Positions 16,845 to 26,983 of a stretch of 64,000 nucleotides of DNA are shown one piece after another; position 1 is the stretch's first letter, and each line of letters begins with the position of its first letter. Source of the stretch: Lichenicola sp965198655 (GTDB lineage: Bacteria; Pseudomonadota; Alphaproteobacteria; Acetobacterales; Acetobacteraceae); NCBI GenBank assembly GCA_965198655.1, contig OZ240668.1:124001-188000 (forward strand), given 5' to 3'. A program made the position numbers and the translations under genes. The notes below the pieces were generated by a model. It saw only the letters and a program-made list of their open reading frames with translations. It was not told where the DNA came from and searched no databases.

Positions 16845-18214
16845 CGGGCGCTCCGGTTTATCGCCTGAGCCAGGGCCGCGAAGCTGTCCTCGATCGTGGT
16901 GTGCTCCTCGCGCCCCTGCCGAAGCACGGCCTCGATCCGCGGCGCCAGGGCAACCGCCTCATCCACCGCCGGGTCGCTACCAGCCTTGTAGGCGCCGAGC
17001 CGGACCATATCGGCCATGTCCGCATGAAGGGCAAGCAGCGATCGCGCTTGACGGGTCAGGGCGTTCTGGCCGGCGTCGTTGCAGCCTGGGACCGAGCGGG
17101 ACAACGAGCGCAGGACGTCGACGGCGGGATAGCGGCCCGTCTCGCCGATCCGCCGGTCCATGATCACGTGACCGTCGAGGATGCCGCGCACCGCGTCCGC
17201 GACCGGCTCGTTGTGGTCGTCGCCTTCCACCAGCACGGTGAACAGGGCGGTGATCTGGCCGGCGGGACGATCGGGCAGCAACGGGCCCGGACCTGCACGT
17301 TCCAGCAGGCGCGGCAGCTCGGCGAACACGCTGGGCGGATAGCCCCGGGTGGCTGGCGGCTCTCCGGCCGACAAGCCGATCTCGCGCAACGCCAGGCAGA
17401 ACCGGGTCACGCTGTCCATGAGCAGCAGGACGGATTTTCCTTCGTCGCGGAAGTGTTCGGCGACCGCCATCGCGGCGTAGGCTGCCTCCCGACGCATCAG
17501 CGGCGGCGTGTCCGAGGTCGCGACCACCACGACCGATCGCGCCAATCCGGCTTCCCCGAGATCGTCCTCAAGAAACTCGCGTACCTCCCGCCCCCGTTCC
17601 CCCACCAGGGAGATGACGGCGACGTCGCAATCGGTGTGGCGGGCCAGCATGGACAGCAGCGTCGACTTGCCGACGCCGGAGCCGGCGAACAGGCCGAGCC
17701 GTTGGCCGGTGCGACAGGTGGTAAAGGCGTTCAGGACCCGCACGCCGAGATCGAGACGCGGCCCAAGCCGGGCCCGGCAGGTGGCGTCCGGCGGAGCGGC
17801 CCGCAGCGGACGGGGCGTCCTGCCCCGCGGCAGCAACCCCTTGCCGTCCATCGGCCGCCCGAGCGGGTCGATCACGCGGCCGAGCCACTGGTCCGACACG
17901 GCGAGGGTGCCGTTCCGCGCGGCGACGCCGCTGCCGAAGTCGAGCGATGCGACGCTGCCCGGGCCGAGGCCGTCCAGCGCGCCGTAGACCATCGCGTTGG
18001 CGCGGCCGTTCCGGAAACCTACGATCTCGGCCGGAACGGCCTGACCTTCACGCGGCTGCAGGTCGATCCGGTCGCCGATCGCGACGTGATTCTCCAGGCC
18101 GGCCAGTTCCACGGCCAGTCCGGAGATTCCTGCGACGCGACCGCAGATGCGGGCAGGCGGCACGGCGACGAGGCCGTCACGTACATTTTTGAGGCGTTGC
18201 GCAAGATTGGTCAT
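16841..18214 (-). CDS. fliI: Flagellar type III export ATPase FliI
   Basis: A 457-residue F1-beta-like ATPase. The Walker A is FAGSGVGKSTLL near residue 170 and Walker B is VLLLMDSVTRF near 255, with PPATRGYPPSVFAELPRLLER and the catalytic ERGREVREF region between. It hydrolyses ATP to feed flagellar substrates into the export gate, with FliH (encoded at 26983) as regulator and FliJ as stalk. ATG 18214 was chosen because the longer open frame covers an AT-rich intergenic region with no homology. It diverges from the ctrA gene, a synteny also known in Caulobacter and other alphaproteobacteria. Confidence 0.95.
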   Translation of the reverse strand: MTNLAQRLKNVRDGLVAVPPARICGRVAGISGLAVELAGLENHVAIGDRIDLQPREGQAVPAEIVGFRNGRANAMVYGALDGLGPGSVASLDFGSGVAARNGTLAVSDQWLGRVIDPLGRPMDGKGLLPRGRTPRPLRAAPPDATCRARLGPRLDLGVRVLNAFTTCRTGQRLGLFAGSGVGKSTLLSMLARHTDCDVAVISLVGERGREVREFLEDDLGEAGLARSVVVVATSDTPPLMRREAAYAAMAVAEHFRDEGKSVLLLMDSVTRFCLALREIGLSAGEPPATRGYPPSVFAELPRLLERAGPGPLLPDRPAGQITALFTVLVEGDDHNEPVADAVRGILDGHVIMDRRIGETGRYPAVDVLRSLSRSVPGCNDAGQNALTRQARSLLALHADMADMVRLGAYKAGSDPAVDEAVALAPRIEAVLRQGREEHTTIEDSFAALAQAINRSAR

Positions 18215-18390
18215 GCCGGTCCGCTTCCACAGCCACGCTTGTCGCCAAAAGGCGACGTAACCGGCCGATATCAGCAGACAATCATTAAGGAGACGTGTAG
18301 GGCGATTTATTTCGATAAACAGCCATTTAACGCTTGGAGACAACACGCATAGGTAGTAGAAAATTCTCAGCAAAACCTGGAGTAGTGGTC

Positions 18391-19128
18391 ATGAGGGTTC
18401 TTCTCGTCGAGGGTAACGTTTCAGCCGCGCAGGGCCTGACCCGCATCCTGCAAAACGCCGGCTTCATGGTCGACCACACGGACATGGGCGAGGAAGCGCT
18501 CGAGATGCTCCGTCACTACGACTACGACCTGACCGTCCTGGATCTCGAGCTGCCGGACATGGAGGGCAGCGAGCTGGTGCGCCGCATGCGTCATGCGCGC
18601 CATCCGGTTCCCGCCCTGGCGCTGTCGGCCAGCACCCAGGCCTCGGTCCGCATCCGCGCCTTCGCTGCCGGCGCCGACGATGTGGTAAGCAAGCCGTTCG
18701 ACCAGATCGAACTGGTCGCCCGTATCCAGGCGATCCTGCGTCGCAGCAAGGGGTACGCGGCGCCGGTGTTGCAGGTCGGCAACCTTCGCCTCAACCTCGA
18801 CAGCCGGGAGGTCACCGTGGAGGAGCAAACGGTGCATCTTACGGGCAAGGAATATTCCATCCTGGAGTTGCTGGTGCTGCGCAAGGGGATCGTCCTGACG
18901 AAGGACGCCTTCCTCAACCACCTCTACGGCGGCATGGACGAGCCGGAGATGAAGATCATCGACGTGTTCATCTGCAAGCTGCGCAAGAAGCTTCAACTGG
19001 CTGGCGCCGGCAACGTGATCGGCACCATCTGGGGTCGTGGCTACATGCTGCGCGACGACGCGGTGCCGGTCGCGGCGCCGGTTCCGGTATCGGCTCCGTC
19101 CCAGTCCGCCTTGCTGTCCGCAGCCTGA
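18391..19128 (+). CDS. ctrA: CtrA-type response regulator
   Basis: A 245-residue OmpR-class response regulator. A receiver occupies residues 1-117, and a winged-helix DNA-binding domain contains the CtrA hallmark strings LTGKEYSILELLVLRKG, FLNHLYGGMDEPEMKIIDV and FICKLRKKL, ending in WGRGYMLRD. The phospho-acceptor Asp (TVLDLELPD), Ser (LALSAS) and Lys (VSKPFD) are kept, but the acidic pocket reads VEGN where CtrA normally has EDD, so the second Mg-binding aspartate is glycine. An Ala/Pro/Val-rich tail follows. In this group CtrA controls flagellar and cell-cycle genes. ATG 18391 has GGAG upstream. It lies next to fliI, as the true ctrA orthologue does elsewhere. Confidence 0.88.
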   Translation: MRVLLVEGNVSAAQGLTRILQNAGFMVDHTDMGEEALEMLRHYDYDLTVLDLELPDMEGSELVRRMRHARHPVPALALSASTQASVRIRAFAAGADDVVSKPFDQIELVARIQAILRRSKGYAAPVLQVGNLRLNLDSREVTVEEQTVHLTGKEYSILELLVLRKGIVLTKDAFLNHLYGGMDEPEMKIIDVFICKLRKKLQLAGAGNVIGTIWGRGYMLRDDAVPVAAPVPVSAPSQSALLSAA

Positions 19129-19135
19129 GCAGCAT

Positions 19136-19172
19136 CAGGCAGGTTGAGCCGCTTTACGGTTCCACCTGCCTG
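19136..19172. terminator. Hairpin between convergent ctrA and nadK
   Basis: CAGGCAGGT and ACCTGCCTG form a 9-base-pair stem with a 19-base loop, in the 76-base gap between two converging genes. There is no long T-run on either side, so a bidirectional terminator is likely but not certain. Confidence 0.45.
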
Positions 19173-19204
19173 TCCCACCGCACCGGAGGCCTGAAGGCTG
19201 GGTT

Positions 19205-20014
19205 CTAGACCGTGAACTGCTCGACGATGATGCGTTCCGACAGGCTTTGGTCGGGGTCGAACAGGACGGTCGTTCCGATGCTCCGATCCTCGCTAACGGC
19301 AACCGACACCACGTCACGGACCTCCGTGAAATCGGCCACTGCCGCCACCGGACGCTTGTCGCCCTCGAGGATCTTGAACTCCACGTCCGCCGAGCTTGGC
19401 AGCAGGGCGCCGCGCCAACGTCTTGGCCGGAACGCGCTGATTGGCGTGAGCGGCAACAGGTCGGCCGAAAGGGGAACGATCGGCCCGTGCGCCGACAGGT
19501 TGTAGGCGGTTGATCCCGCGGGCGTGGACACGAGGATGCCGTCGCACACCAGCTCGGACAGCCGGATACGGCCATCGACCGTGACCTGGATCTTCGCCGC
19601 CTGACGCGTTTGTCGGAACAGGAACACGTCGTTCAAGGCCAGCGCTTCCTCCACCACCCCCGCCTGTGTCACGGCATGCATGCGCAACGGATGCAGCACC
19701 GCGGCCTGCGTGCGCATCAGGTGTTCCGGCAGGTCATCCTCGATCATCGGGTTCATCAGGAACCCGACCGACCCGCAATTGATGCCATAAACCGGGATCC
19801 CGCTGAGCAGGACGGCATGCAGCGTTTCCAGCATGAACCCGTCACCCCCCAGACAAACCACCACCTCTGCTTCCGCGATGGGCAGGTTACCGTAGCGAGA
19901 GGTGAAGCGGTGCAGGCTTTGCTGCGACAGGTGGTTCCGCGCGCCCACGAACGCGATCCGGGTCGGTGCCACAACAGGAGACCATCGTCCGGGATCGGGC
20001 GCGGTCCGGCTCAC
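19205..20014 (-). CDS. nadK: NAD kinase
   Basis: A 269-residue NAD kinase, the sole route to NADP. The diphosphate-binding GGDGFMLE motif is near residue 60, with GINCGSVGFLMN about 30 residues later and the conserved NDVFLFRQ and DGILVSTPAGSTAYNLSA (usually NE and TPTGSTAY). The start is GTG 20014, whose GTGA overlaps the stop of the upstream nitrilase gene; the longer frame upstream merely covers that gene. Coupling to a carbon-nitrogen hydrolase suggests a metabolite-repair or NAD-salvage context, which is inference. Lengths and motifs are normal. Confidence 0.92.
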   Translation of the reverse strand: MSRTAPDPGRWSPVVAPTRIAFVGARNHLSQQSLHRFTSRYGNLPIAEAEVVVCLGGDGFMLETLHAVLLSGIPVYGINCGSVGFLMNPMIEDDLPEHLMRTQAAVLHPLRMHAVTQAGVVEEALALNDVFLFRQTRQAAKIQVTVDGRIRLSELVCDGILVSTPAGSTAYNLSAHGPIVPLSADLLPLTPISAFRPRRWRGALLPSSADVEFKILEGDKRPVAAVADFTEVRDVVSVAVSEDRSIGTTVLFDPDQSLSERIIVEQFTV

Positions 20015-20868
20015 GACAGCCGCCGGTGTTCCATGACAGGCATGTTGGCTCGGATCCGTGCGGTGGCTGCCTGGTCGATCCGGCTGGTGGTCCAGCCCTG
20101 GCCCACCGAAGCCTGCGCCACCACCGTACCCCATGGATCCACGACCATCGAGTGACCATAGGTCAACCGGGTATGACCATTTGCGTCCCGGTGCTGTCCG
20201 GTGGTTCCGGCCGCGGCGAACCAGCACTGCGTCTCGATGGCACGAGCTCGGATCAGGGTGTGCCAATGGGCTGCACCGGTTTCGGCGGTGAAGGCTGCCG
20301 GCAACACCATCAGCTCCGCGCCATCCCGCCGCAGGTGATGGAACAGCTCGCCGAACCGGATGTCGTAGCAGATCGCCAGGCCAGCCTTGATCCGTCCGAA
20401 CCGACCGCTCAGCTCGACCGACACGACGGCATCGCCCGCTTTGTAGACATCGCTTTCACGATAGCCGACACCATTGAGCGTCGTGATGTCGAACAGGTGC
20501 ATCTTGCTGTAACGCCCGATCAGGCTGCCATCGGGCGCGAACACGAGGCTCGTGTTGAGCAGCCTGTCTCCGTCAAGCTCACCGATTGAGCCCCCATGAA
20601 CATGCACCCCATGACGGCGGGCGCTGTCCTGGAGAAACCGAAAAGCCGAGCCGGCTTGGGCGTCGGCTCCAGGATGCGGCACCGTTTCAGCGGCGGAAAA
20701 CTTGGCTTCGCTGTTCCCACCGAGACAAGTCCACATCTCCGGCAAAACGACTAGGTCCGGCTTGTCCGCCGTTATACAGGCCTCGATCAACTGCCCGGCT
20801 TGCGCGATGTTCTCCGCCTTGTCGCATCCGGGGCACATCTGGATCACGCTGATGCGCATGTGCTCCAT
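20011..20868 (-). CDS. Carbon-nitrogen hydrolase, nitrilase superfamily
   Basis: A 285-residue nitrilase-superfamily amidase. The catalytic triad is visible: Glu in VVLPEMWT near residue 45, Lys in YSKMHLFD near 123, and Cys in AICYDIRF near 168. The LLNTSLVFAPDG and RARAIETQCWFAAAGTTG strings place it with the Nit1/Nit2 branch, whose members deaminate omega-amides or repair deaminated glutathione. The exact substrate cannot be assigned here. It is the upstream partner of nadK, overlapping by four bases. ATG 20868 is the first ATG; ATG 20859 (MRISVIQM) is equally possible. Confidence 0.88.
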   Translation of the reverse strand: MEHMRISVIQMCPGCDKAENIAQAGQLIEACITADKPDLVVLPEMWTCLGGNSEAKFSAAETVPHPGADAQAGSAFRFLQDSARRHGVHVHGGSIGELDGDRLLNTSLVFAPDGSLIGRYSKMHLFDITTLNGVGYRESDVYKAGDAVVSVELSGRFGRIKAGLAICYDIRFGELFHHLRRDGAELMVLPAAFTAETGAAHWHTLIRARAIETQCWFAAAGTTGQHRDANGHTRLTYGHSMVVDPWGTVVAQASVGQGWTTSRIDQAATARIRANMPVMEHRRLS

Positions 20869-20901
20869 GATCGACCTATCCGCCGCGTGACCGCTGCCAC
20901 C

Positions 20902-21075
20902 TCAGTGGTCGCAGCGTTGTCCCGGTTCGGGAAGCAGTTGAAGCAGGTCGTCCGGAACCGCTTCGTCCAGCGTCTCATCGTACAAACCCTGTAAGCGCGT
21001 CTGCAGCCACATGTCGAACAGCCACGCATCCCTGCCTGGGGTCCTCTTGTCGGAGCTGTTCGAACTGGTCATCAT
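20902..21075 (-). CDS. nepR: NepR-family anti-sigma factor (57 aa)
   Basis: A 57-residue protein whose core WLQTRLQGLYDETLDEAVPD-DLLQLL matches NepR: a helix with an invariant LY, then a VP-D-DLL segment. In alphaproteobacteria NepR holds the general-stress sigma factor EcfG until phosphorylated PhyR displaces it. Here nepR stands alone between nitrilase and flhG, with neither phyR nor ecfG nearby, whereas it usually sits beside them. Two adjacent ATG codons (21075, 21072) start it, with no clear Shine-Dalgarno. Small size makes it easy to miss; the conserved helix pattern is the evidence. Confidence 0.72.
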   Translation of the reverse strand: MMTSSNSSDKRTPGRDAWLFDMWLQTRLQGLYDETLDEAVPDDLLQLLPEPGQRCDH

Positions 21076-21174
21076 CTAAGATGAGCGCATCCCGGGGGTG
21101 CGAGTTGCATGCTTGTGGCACCGCAGCATTCAGGTGGGACCTGAACGGCCCAAACTGCCGGAGTCGGCGCCATA

Positions 21175-22032
21175 TCAGCCGATGAGGTTGGCCGCGAGGC
21201 GCTCGACATCCTCTGCCGCAGGCGCATTCGGGTGACGCGTCAGCAGAGTCGTTTGTCGCCGGATGGCGTCGCCAACGCGCCCGTCGCGACGGATGATGCC
21301 GGCCAGGCTCGGCGTCTGCCCGAGAAAGGTGTTGCAGGCCCGGGCCAGGACGTCATAGGTGCGACGGCCGCTCGCCAGGTTGTTTGACTGGTTGATGACC
21401 AGACGCACGTCCGCGTTTGTCTCGGCCGGACTGCCCGGGCCGGTACTGCTTCGTGCCATGCGGTCGCGTGCCTGGAGCTTCAGCACGGCATAGGCGTCGG
21501 CCAGCGCGGTCGGCTCGTCGGTCGAGACGACCAGCAGCGTGTCGGCGGAAGCGGCCATGAAGCGCATGGTCGGGTCGATCCCGGCGCCGAGATCGAGCAG
21601 GACCGTGTCGTAGCTGCCGAGCCGCCGGATCGCCTGCAGCAGCCGGCCCAGCACCCCGGTCTCCAGCGTTGCCATGGACGACGCTCCGGACCGGCCGGGG
21701 AGGATGTCGAACGCGGCGCTGGGCAGCTCTTGTGTCGCATGGCGGATGATCACGTCGGACAGGCTGCGTCGTCCTGCCAGCACGGCAGCCAGATCGTGCC
21801 GCGGGGTGAGCCCGAGCTGGATGTCGACGTTGGCCAGGCCCAGGTCGCCGTCAACCAGGAGCACCCGGCACCCGCGCATGGCCAGGCTCTGGGCCAGGGT
21901 GATCGACAGCCAGGTCTTGCCGACGCCGCCCTTGCCTGACCCTATCGCGATCAGGCGAGCGTCCTGCCCGCTCCGAGGAACGCCATCGCCAGGCGCCGAA
22001 GCGGATGCCGGCAACTGCAGCATGGTGGTCAT
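21175..22032 (-). CDS. flhG: Flagellar number regulator FlhG (FleN), MinD-like ATPase
   Basis: A 285-residue MinD/ParA-type ATPase. The deviant Walker A IAIGSGKGGVGKTWLSITLA is near residue 34, switch I follows in DGDLGLANVDIQLG, and LLDLGAGIDPTMRFM and VVSTDEPTALADAYAVLK complete the fold. With FlhF it limits the number and position of polar flagella. An N-terminal stretch of about 25 residues before Walker A could be the FlhF-activating region. The start at ATG 22032 overlaps the flhF stop (ATGA). It is the last gene in the long flagellar run reading leftward. Confidence 0.9.
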   Translation of the reverse strand: MTTMLQLPASASAPGDGVPRSGQDARLIAIGSGKGGVGKTWLSITLAQSLAMRGCRVLLVDGDLGLANVDIQLGLTPRHDLAAVLAGRRSLSDVIIRHATQELPSAAFDILPGRSGASSMATLETGVLGRLLQAIRRLGSYDTVLLDLGAGIDPTMRFMAASADTLLVVSTDEPTALADAYAVLKLQARDRMARSSTGPGSPAETNADVRLVINQSNNLASGRRTYDVLARACNTFLGQTPSLAGIIRRDGRVGDAIRRQTTLLTRHPNAPAAEDVERLAANLIG

Positions 22033-23120
22033 GGACTCGTCTTCCTGGACGGGAGGCGATGAACGCCTGCCTGGGCTGCGATGTGGAGGGACAGGGCGCC
22101 GTGCCGCTTCGCGATGGGCTGGGCCTCGGTTTCGACTCGCGCCTGGAGCGGTGGCGGCGGCTGGGATGGGGGGGCGGAGGCCTGCCCGCGCGCTGGCGCC
22201 GCCGCAGCCAGCCGTGCCGCGAGCGTGACCGGGGTCAGCCGCGTCAGGCCATCTGCCACGTCGGCGCCGATGCCGGCTTCGGTGAGGGCGAGGCCGCCGC
22301 TGCGGCAGGCGGCGAGCACGCCGCCGAGGCGCGCCGCATGGTCGAGGCGCGTCGGCACCAGGAGCTGCACGCCGTGCAGGGCATGCGCTTGCGCCACGTC
22401 CTCGGCCTCGGCCGGATCCAGGCCGGCGGGCAGGACCAGTGCGGCACGGGCACCGGACGCGGCGATCAGCTCGGCCTGCAACGCGTCCTGCGCCGGGTCC
22501 AGCAGGTTGAGCCCGGGCGCGTCGATCAGCACCGGTGACAGCGCCTCGCGCCGGCCGAGCGCGCGGGCGAGCATCTCCGGCCGTCCGGCGGCGATCAGGG
22601 TCAGCCCAAGCAGCCGGGTGAAGGCGGCGAGCTGCTCGACGGCACCGGCGCGCTGCTCGTCGGCGGTGATGACCAGGGGCCGGTGGCCCTCCATCACCAG
22701 CCTGGTCGCAAGCTTGGCGATGGTCAGCGTCTTGCCGCCGCCGGGCGGCCCGGTCAGCAGAAGCGGTGCGCCATCCGCATCGAGCGGCAACCGGCTGAAC
22801 CGGAACAGCCGGCTGCACGTGGCGTCCAGCGGTCCATCTTCCAGCGCCGACAGCAGGGCGGGCGGCAGGTTGTGCCGGGACAGCGAACCCGTTGCCTGGG
22901 TTACGGAAACCGGGAAGGCCGGCAGATCCGGCGCCAGACCGGGCAGCGGATCGAACCGAGCCGCCGGTTCGGGCTCGTCCTCCGTGTCCAGTGCTGCGGT
23001 CACCTCGACCAGCCCGGCCCGGGTCTCGGTGCCCAGGATCAGCGCGTCGAGGCCTAGCTCGTCGCGCACCTGCGCCATGGCGTCGGCCAGGCTCGCGGCG
23101 CGGAAGATCCTAATCCGCAC
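22029..23120 (-). CDS. flhF: Flagellar biosynthesis GTPase FlhF
   Basis: A 363-residue SRP-type GTPase. The B domain starts MRIRIFRAASLADAMAQV, and the NG domain has the P-loop LLTGPPGGGKTLTIAKLATR near residue 120, followed by ITADEQRAGAVEQLAAF and the G3 region LIDAPGLNLLD. FlhF marks the pole for flagellar assembly. The G4 motif is not canonical (VPTRLDHA), which resembles the loose TxxD of this family. The gene overlaps flhG by four bases and follows flhA after a 42-base gap. Its C-terminal 60 residues are Pro/Gln-rich. Confidence 0.9.
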   Translation of the reverse strand: MRIRIFRAASLADAMAQVRDELGLDALILGTETRAGLVEVTAALDTEDEPEPAARFDPLPGLAPDLPAFPVSVTQATGSLSRHNLPPALLSALEDGPLDATCSRLFRFSRLPLDADGAPLLLTGPPGGGKTLTIAKLATRLVMEGHRPLVITADEQRAGAVEQLAAFTRLLGLTLIAAGRPEMLARALGRREALSPVLIDAPGLNLLDPAQDALQAELIAASGARAALVLPAGLDPAEAEDVAQAHALHGVQLLVPTRLDHAARLGGVLAACRSGGLALTEAGIGADVADGLTRLTPVTLAARLAAAAPARGQASAPPSQPPPPLQARVETEAQPIAKRHGALSLHIAAQAGVHRLPSRKTSP

Positions 23121-23162
23121 CCGCTAGTCCTCCGTCGGGAATGCTTGGTCGAGGCAGCACGG

Positions 23163-25292
23163 TCACACGTTGCCGATCGTGCGGATGCGCGCCCGCGGGA
23201 AGATCTCCGACTGCGCCAACACCGGGGTTGCCGGGCGCAGGCGCTCGACGATGGCGCGCACCGGCGCACGGATGCCGCTGCTGGTAAGGATGACGGGCGA
23301 CTCGCCGGTGGCGGCGGCGGCGTCGAGTGCAGTGCGCAACCGCCCGATGAACTCGTTCAACCGGGTCGGCGCCATCGCGAGCTGGCGATCCTCGGGCGGA
23401 CCGACCAGGCTTTCCAGGAACGCTTCCTCCCATTGCGGCGAAAGCGGGATCAGCGGGATGTAGCCGTTCTGGCCGACCAGCGCGTCGCTGATCTGGCGCG
23501 CCAGCCTGGTCCGCACGTGGGCCACGACCAGCGGGATCGCCCGCATTCCCGTGCCGCAGGCTTCCTGGATGCCTTCAAGGATGGTGGGAAGGTCGCGGAT
23601 CGAGATCCGCTCCGACAGCAGCGCCTGGAGCACGCGCTGCACCGCGCCCATCGAGATCTGCGACGGGATCAGGTCGGCCACCAGCTTCTGTTGTTCGCGA
23701 GGCAGCTCGTCGAGCAGCTTCTGCGTTTCGGAATAGGACAACAGCTCGGCCATGGTTTCGCGCACCGTCTCGGTCAGGTGCGTGGTCAGCACGCTGACCG
23801 GATCGACCACGGTGCAGCCCCGGAACATTGCCTCCTCGCGCTGCGCGGCATCGATCCACAGCGCCGCCAGACCGAAGGCCGGCTCGGTGGTCTTCTCGCC
23901 CGGCAGGTCCGGCACGCCGCCGCGCGGGTCCATCACCAGGAACCGGGTCGGCCGGAGCTCGCCCTTGCCCGCCTCGATCTCCTTGATCCGGATCGAGTAG
24001 CCGTCCGATCCGAGCTGCATGTTGTCCTGGATGCGCACCGGCGGCAGCACGAAGCCCATCTCGCTGGCGATCGTGCGACGAAGCGCCTTGATCTGCTCGG
24101 TCAGCTTCGGCTGGTCCCCGCCCGCCAGCGGCAGCAGCCCGTAGCCGAGTTCGAGCCGGATCATGTCGATCCGCATCGCCTCGGCGATCGGCGGCTCCGC
24201 CGGGGCGGTGGAGACGACCGCCGCCGCCTCGTCCTGGGTCTCGATCCGGGCCGGCGTGCGGTGTCGCATCCAGGCGGCGGCGCCGGCCAGCCCGCCGAGT
24301 GCCAGGAACGGCAGCGCCGGCAGGCCGGGCATCAGCGCCAGCACCGCCGCAGCACCGGCCGCCATCGCCATCGGCTTCGGGTTGCCGCCGAGCTGGCGCA
24401 CCAGGGCCACGTCGGCCGCGCCCTCGGTGCCGCCCTTGGTCACGACGATGCCGGACGCGGTCGAAACCAGCAGGGCCGGGATCTGCGACACCAGGCCGTC
24501 GCCGACGGTCAGGGTGGTGAAGGTCGAGGCGGCGTCGCCGAACGCCATGCCGTGCCGGCCGAGCCCGATCGCCAGGCCGCCGATGATGTTGATGACGGTG
24601 ATGAGCAGGGAGGCGATCGCGTCGCCGCGCACGAACTTCGCCGCACCGTCCATGGCGCCGTAGAAGCCGCTTTCCTCCTCGAGCTCGCGCCTCCGCACGC
24701 GGGCGACCTTGTCGGTGATGGCCCCGGCGGACAGCTCGGCGTCGATCGCCATCTGCTTGCCGGGCATGGCGTCCAGGCTGAACCGCGCCGCGACCTCGGC
24801 GATGCGTCCGGAGCCCTTGGTGATGACCATGAAGTTCACCACCAGCAGGATGGTGAACAGGATCAGGCCGATGACCACGTCGCCGCCCATCAGGAAGCCG
24901 CCGAACGCGGCGACGACGTGGCCGGCAGCCAGCGGCCCCTCGTTGCCATGGCTCAGGATGAGCCGGGTGGTGGCGACCTCGAGCGCCAGCCGGAGCAGCG
25001 TGGTCAGCAGCAGCAGGGTCGGGAAGCTGGTGAAGTCGAGCGGGCGCTTGAGGAACAGTGCCACCATCAGCACCAGCACCGAGGCGGTTACCGACAAGGC
25101 CAGGCCAAGATCGAGCACCATGGTCGGCAGCGGAAGGATCAGCACCGACAACAGCGCCACCACCGCCAGCGCCAGGCCGACATCGGTACCGGGCAGGTAG
25201 CCGCGCCAGCGTCCGCCGGGCAGGCTCAGCGTCGGCATGGTGAAGCCGCCGCTCTTGGCGGTCCCGGCGGTGGTGGTGACGGCGTCGCTCAT
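23163..25292 (-). CDS. flhA: Flagellar type III export gate protein FlhA
   Basis: A 709-residue FHIPEP-family protein. The N-terminal half carries about eight membrane segments with the conserved TSFPTLLLLTTLLRLALEVA and the cytoplasmic loop DAMPGKQMAIDAELSAG. The C-terminal half (about residues 345-709) is the soluble substrate-docking ring, with PVRIQDNMQLGSDGYSI and TVVDPVSVLTTHLTE. It forms the export gate with FlhB and FliPQR, which are not in this window. Stop and start are three bases from flbD upstream (gap 25293-25295), so they are co-transcribed. Confidence 0.96.
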   Translation of the reverse strand: MSDAVTTTAGTAKSGGFTMPTLSLPGGRWRGYLPGTDVGLALAVVALLSVLILPLPTMVLDLGLALSVTASVLVLMVALFLKRPLDFTSFPTLLLLTTLLRLALEVATTRLILSHGNEGPLAAGHVVAAFGGFLMGGDVVIGLILFTILLVVNFMVITKGSGRIAEVAARFSLDAMPGKQMAIDAELSAGAITDKVARVRRRELEEESGFYGAMDGAAKFVRGDAIASLLITVINIIGGLAIGLGRHGMAFGDAASTFTTLTVGDGLVSQIPALLVSTASGIVVTKGGTEGAADVALVRQLGGNPKPMAMAAGAAAVLALMPGLPALPFLALGGLAGAAAWMRHRTPARIETQDEAAAVVSTAPAEPPIAEAMRIDMIRLELGYGLLPLAGGDQPKLTEQIKALRRTIASEMGFVLPPVRIQDNMQLGSDGYSIRIKEIEAGKGELRPTRFLVMDPRGGVPDLPGEKTTEPAFGLAALWIDAAQREEAMFRGCTVVDPVSVLTTHLTETVRETMAELLSYSETQKLLDELPREQQKLVADLIPSQISMGAVQRVLQALLSERISIRDLPTILEGIQEACGTGMRAIPLVVAHVRTRLARQISDALVGQNGYIPLIPLSPQWEEAFLESLVGPPEDRQLAMAPTRLNEFIGRLRTALDAAAATGESPVILTSSGIRAPVRAIVERLRPATPVLAQSEIFPRARIRTIGNV

Positions 25293-25295
25293 GGG

Positions 25296-26657
<1,362 letters not shown>

Positions 26658-26659
26658 GG

Positions 26660-26983
26660 TCAGAACCCGCGCTCGGACTTGATGATCTCGGTCATGGTGA
26701 TGCCCAGCCGGTTGTCGTCTACCATCACCACCTCGCCGCGCGCGATCAGGCGGTTGTTGACATAGATGTCGATCGCCTCGCCCAGCTTGCGGTCCAGCTC
26801 GACCACGGCGCCGCGACCGAGCTTCAGCAACTGGCTGACCTGCATGGTGGACTTGCCGAGCACCGCGCTGACCGTGACCGGGATGTCGTACACCGCTTCC
26901 AGATCCTGCGCGGTGCGCGGCGCTCCGGTCTCATGGGCAACCGGAGCTTCTGCGAGCTCCGTCAGGTCGATCTCGGTCGGCAT
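26660..26983 (-). CDS. fliN: Flagellar motor switch protein FliN
   Basis: A 107-residue protein: about 30 acidic N-terminal residues, then the SpoA domain with YDIPVTVSAVLGKSTMQV, LLKLGRGAVVELDRKLGEA and IYVNNRLIARGEVVMVDD. It forms the base of the C-ring with FliM and FliG and docks FliH-FliI. ATG 26983 shares a base with the fliH stop (TGATG); the longer upstream frame is antisense to nothing useful and ignored. Part of fliF-G-H-N-flbD, the order seen in Caulobacter. fliM is not in this window. Confidence 0.94.
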   Translation of the reverse strand: MPTEIDLTELAEAPVAHETGAPRTAQDLEAVYDIPVTVSAVLGKSTMQVSQLLKLGRGAVVELDRKLGEAIDIYVNNRLIARGEVVMVDDNRLGITMTEIIKSERGF

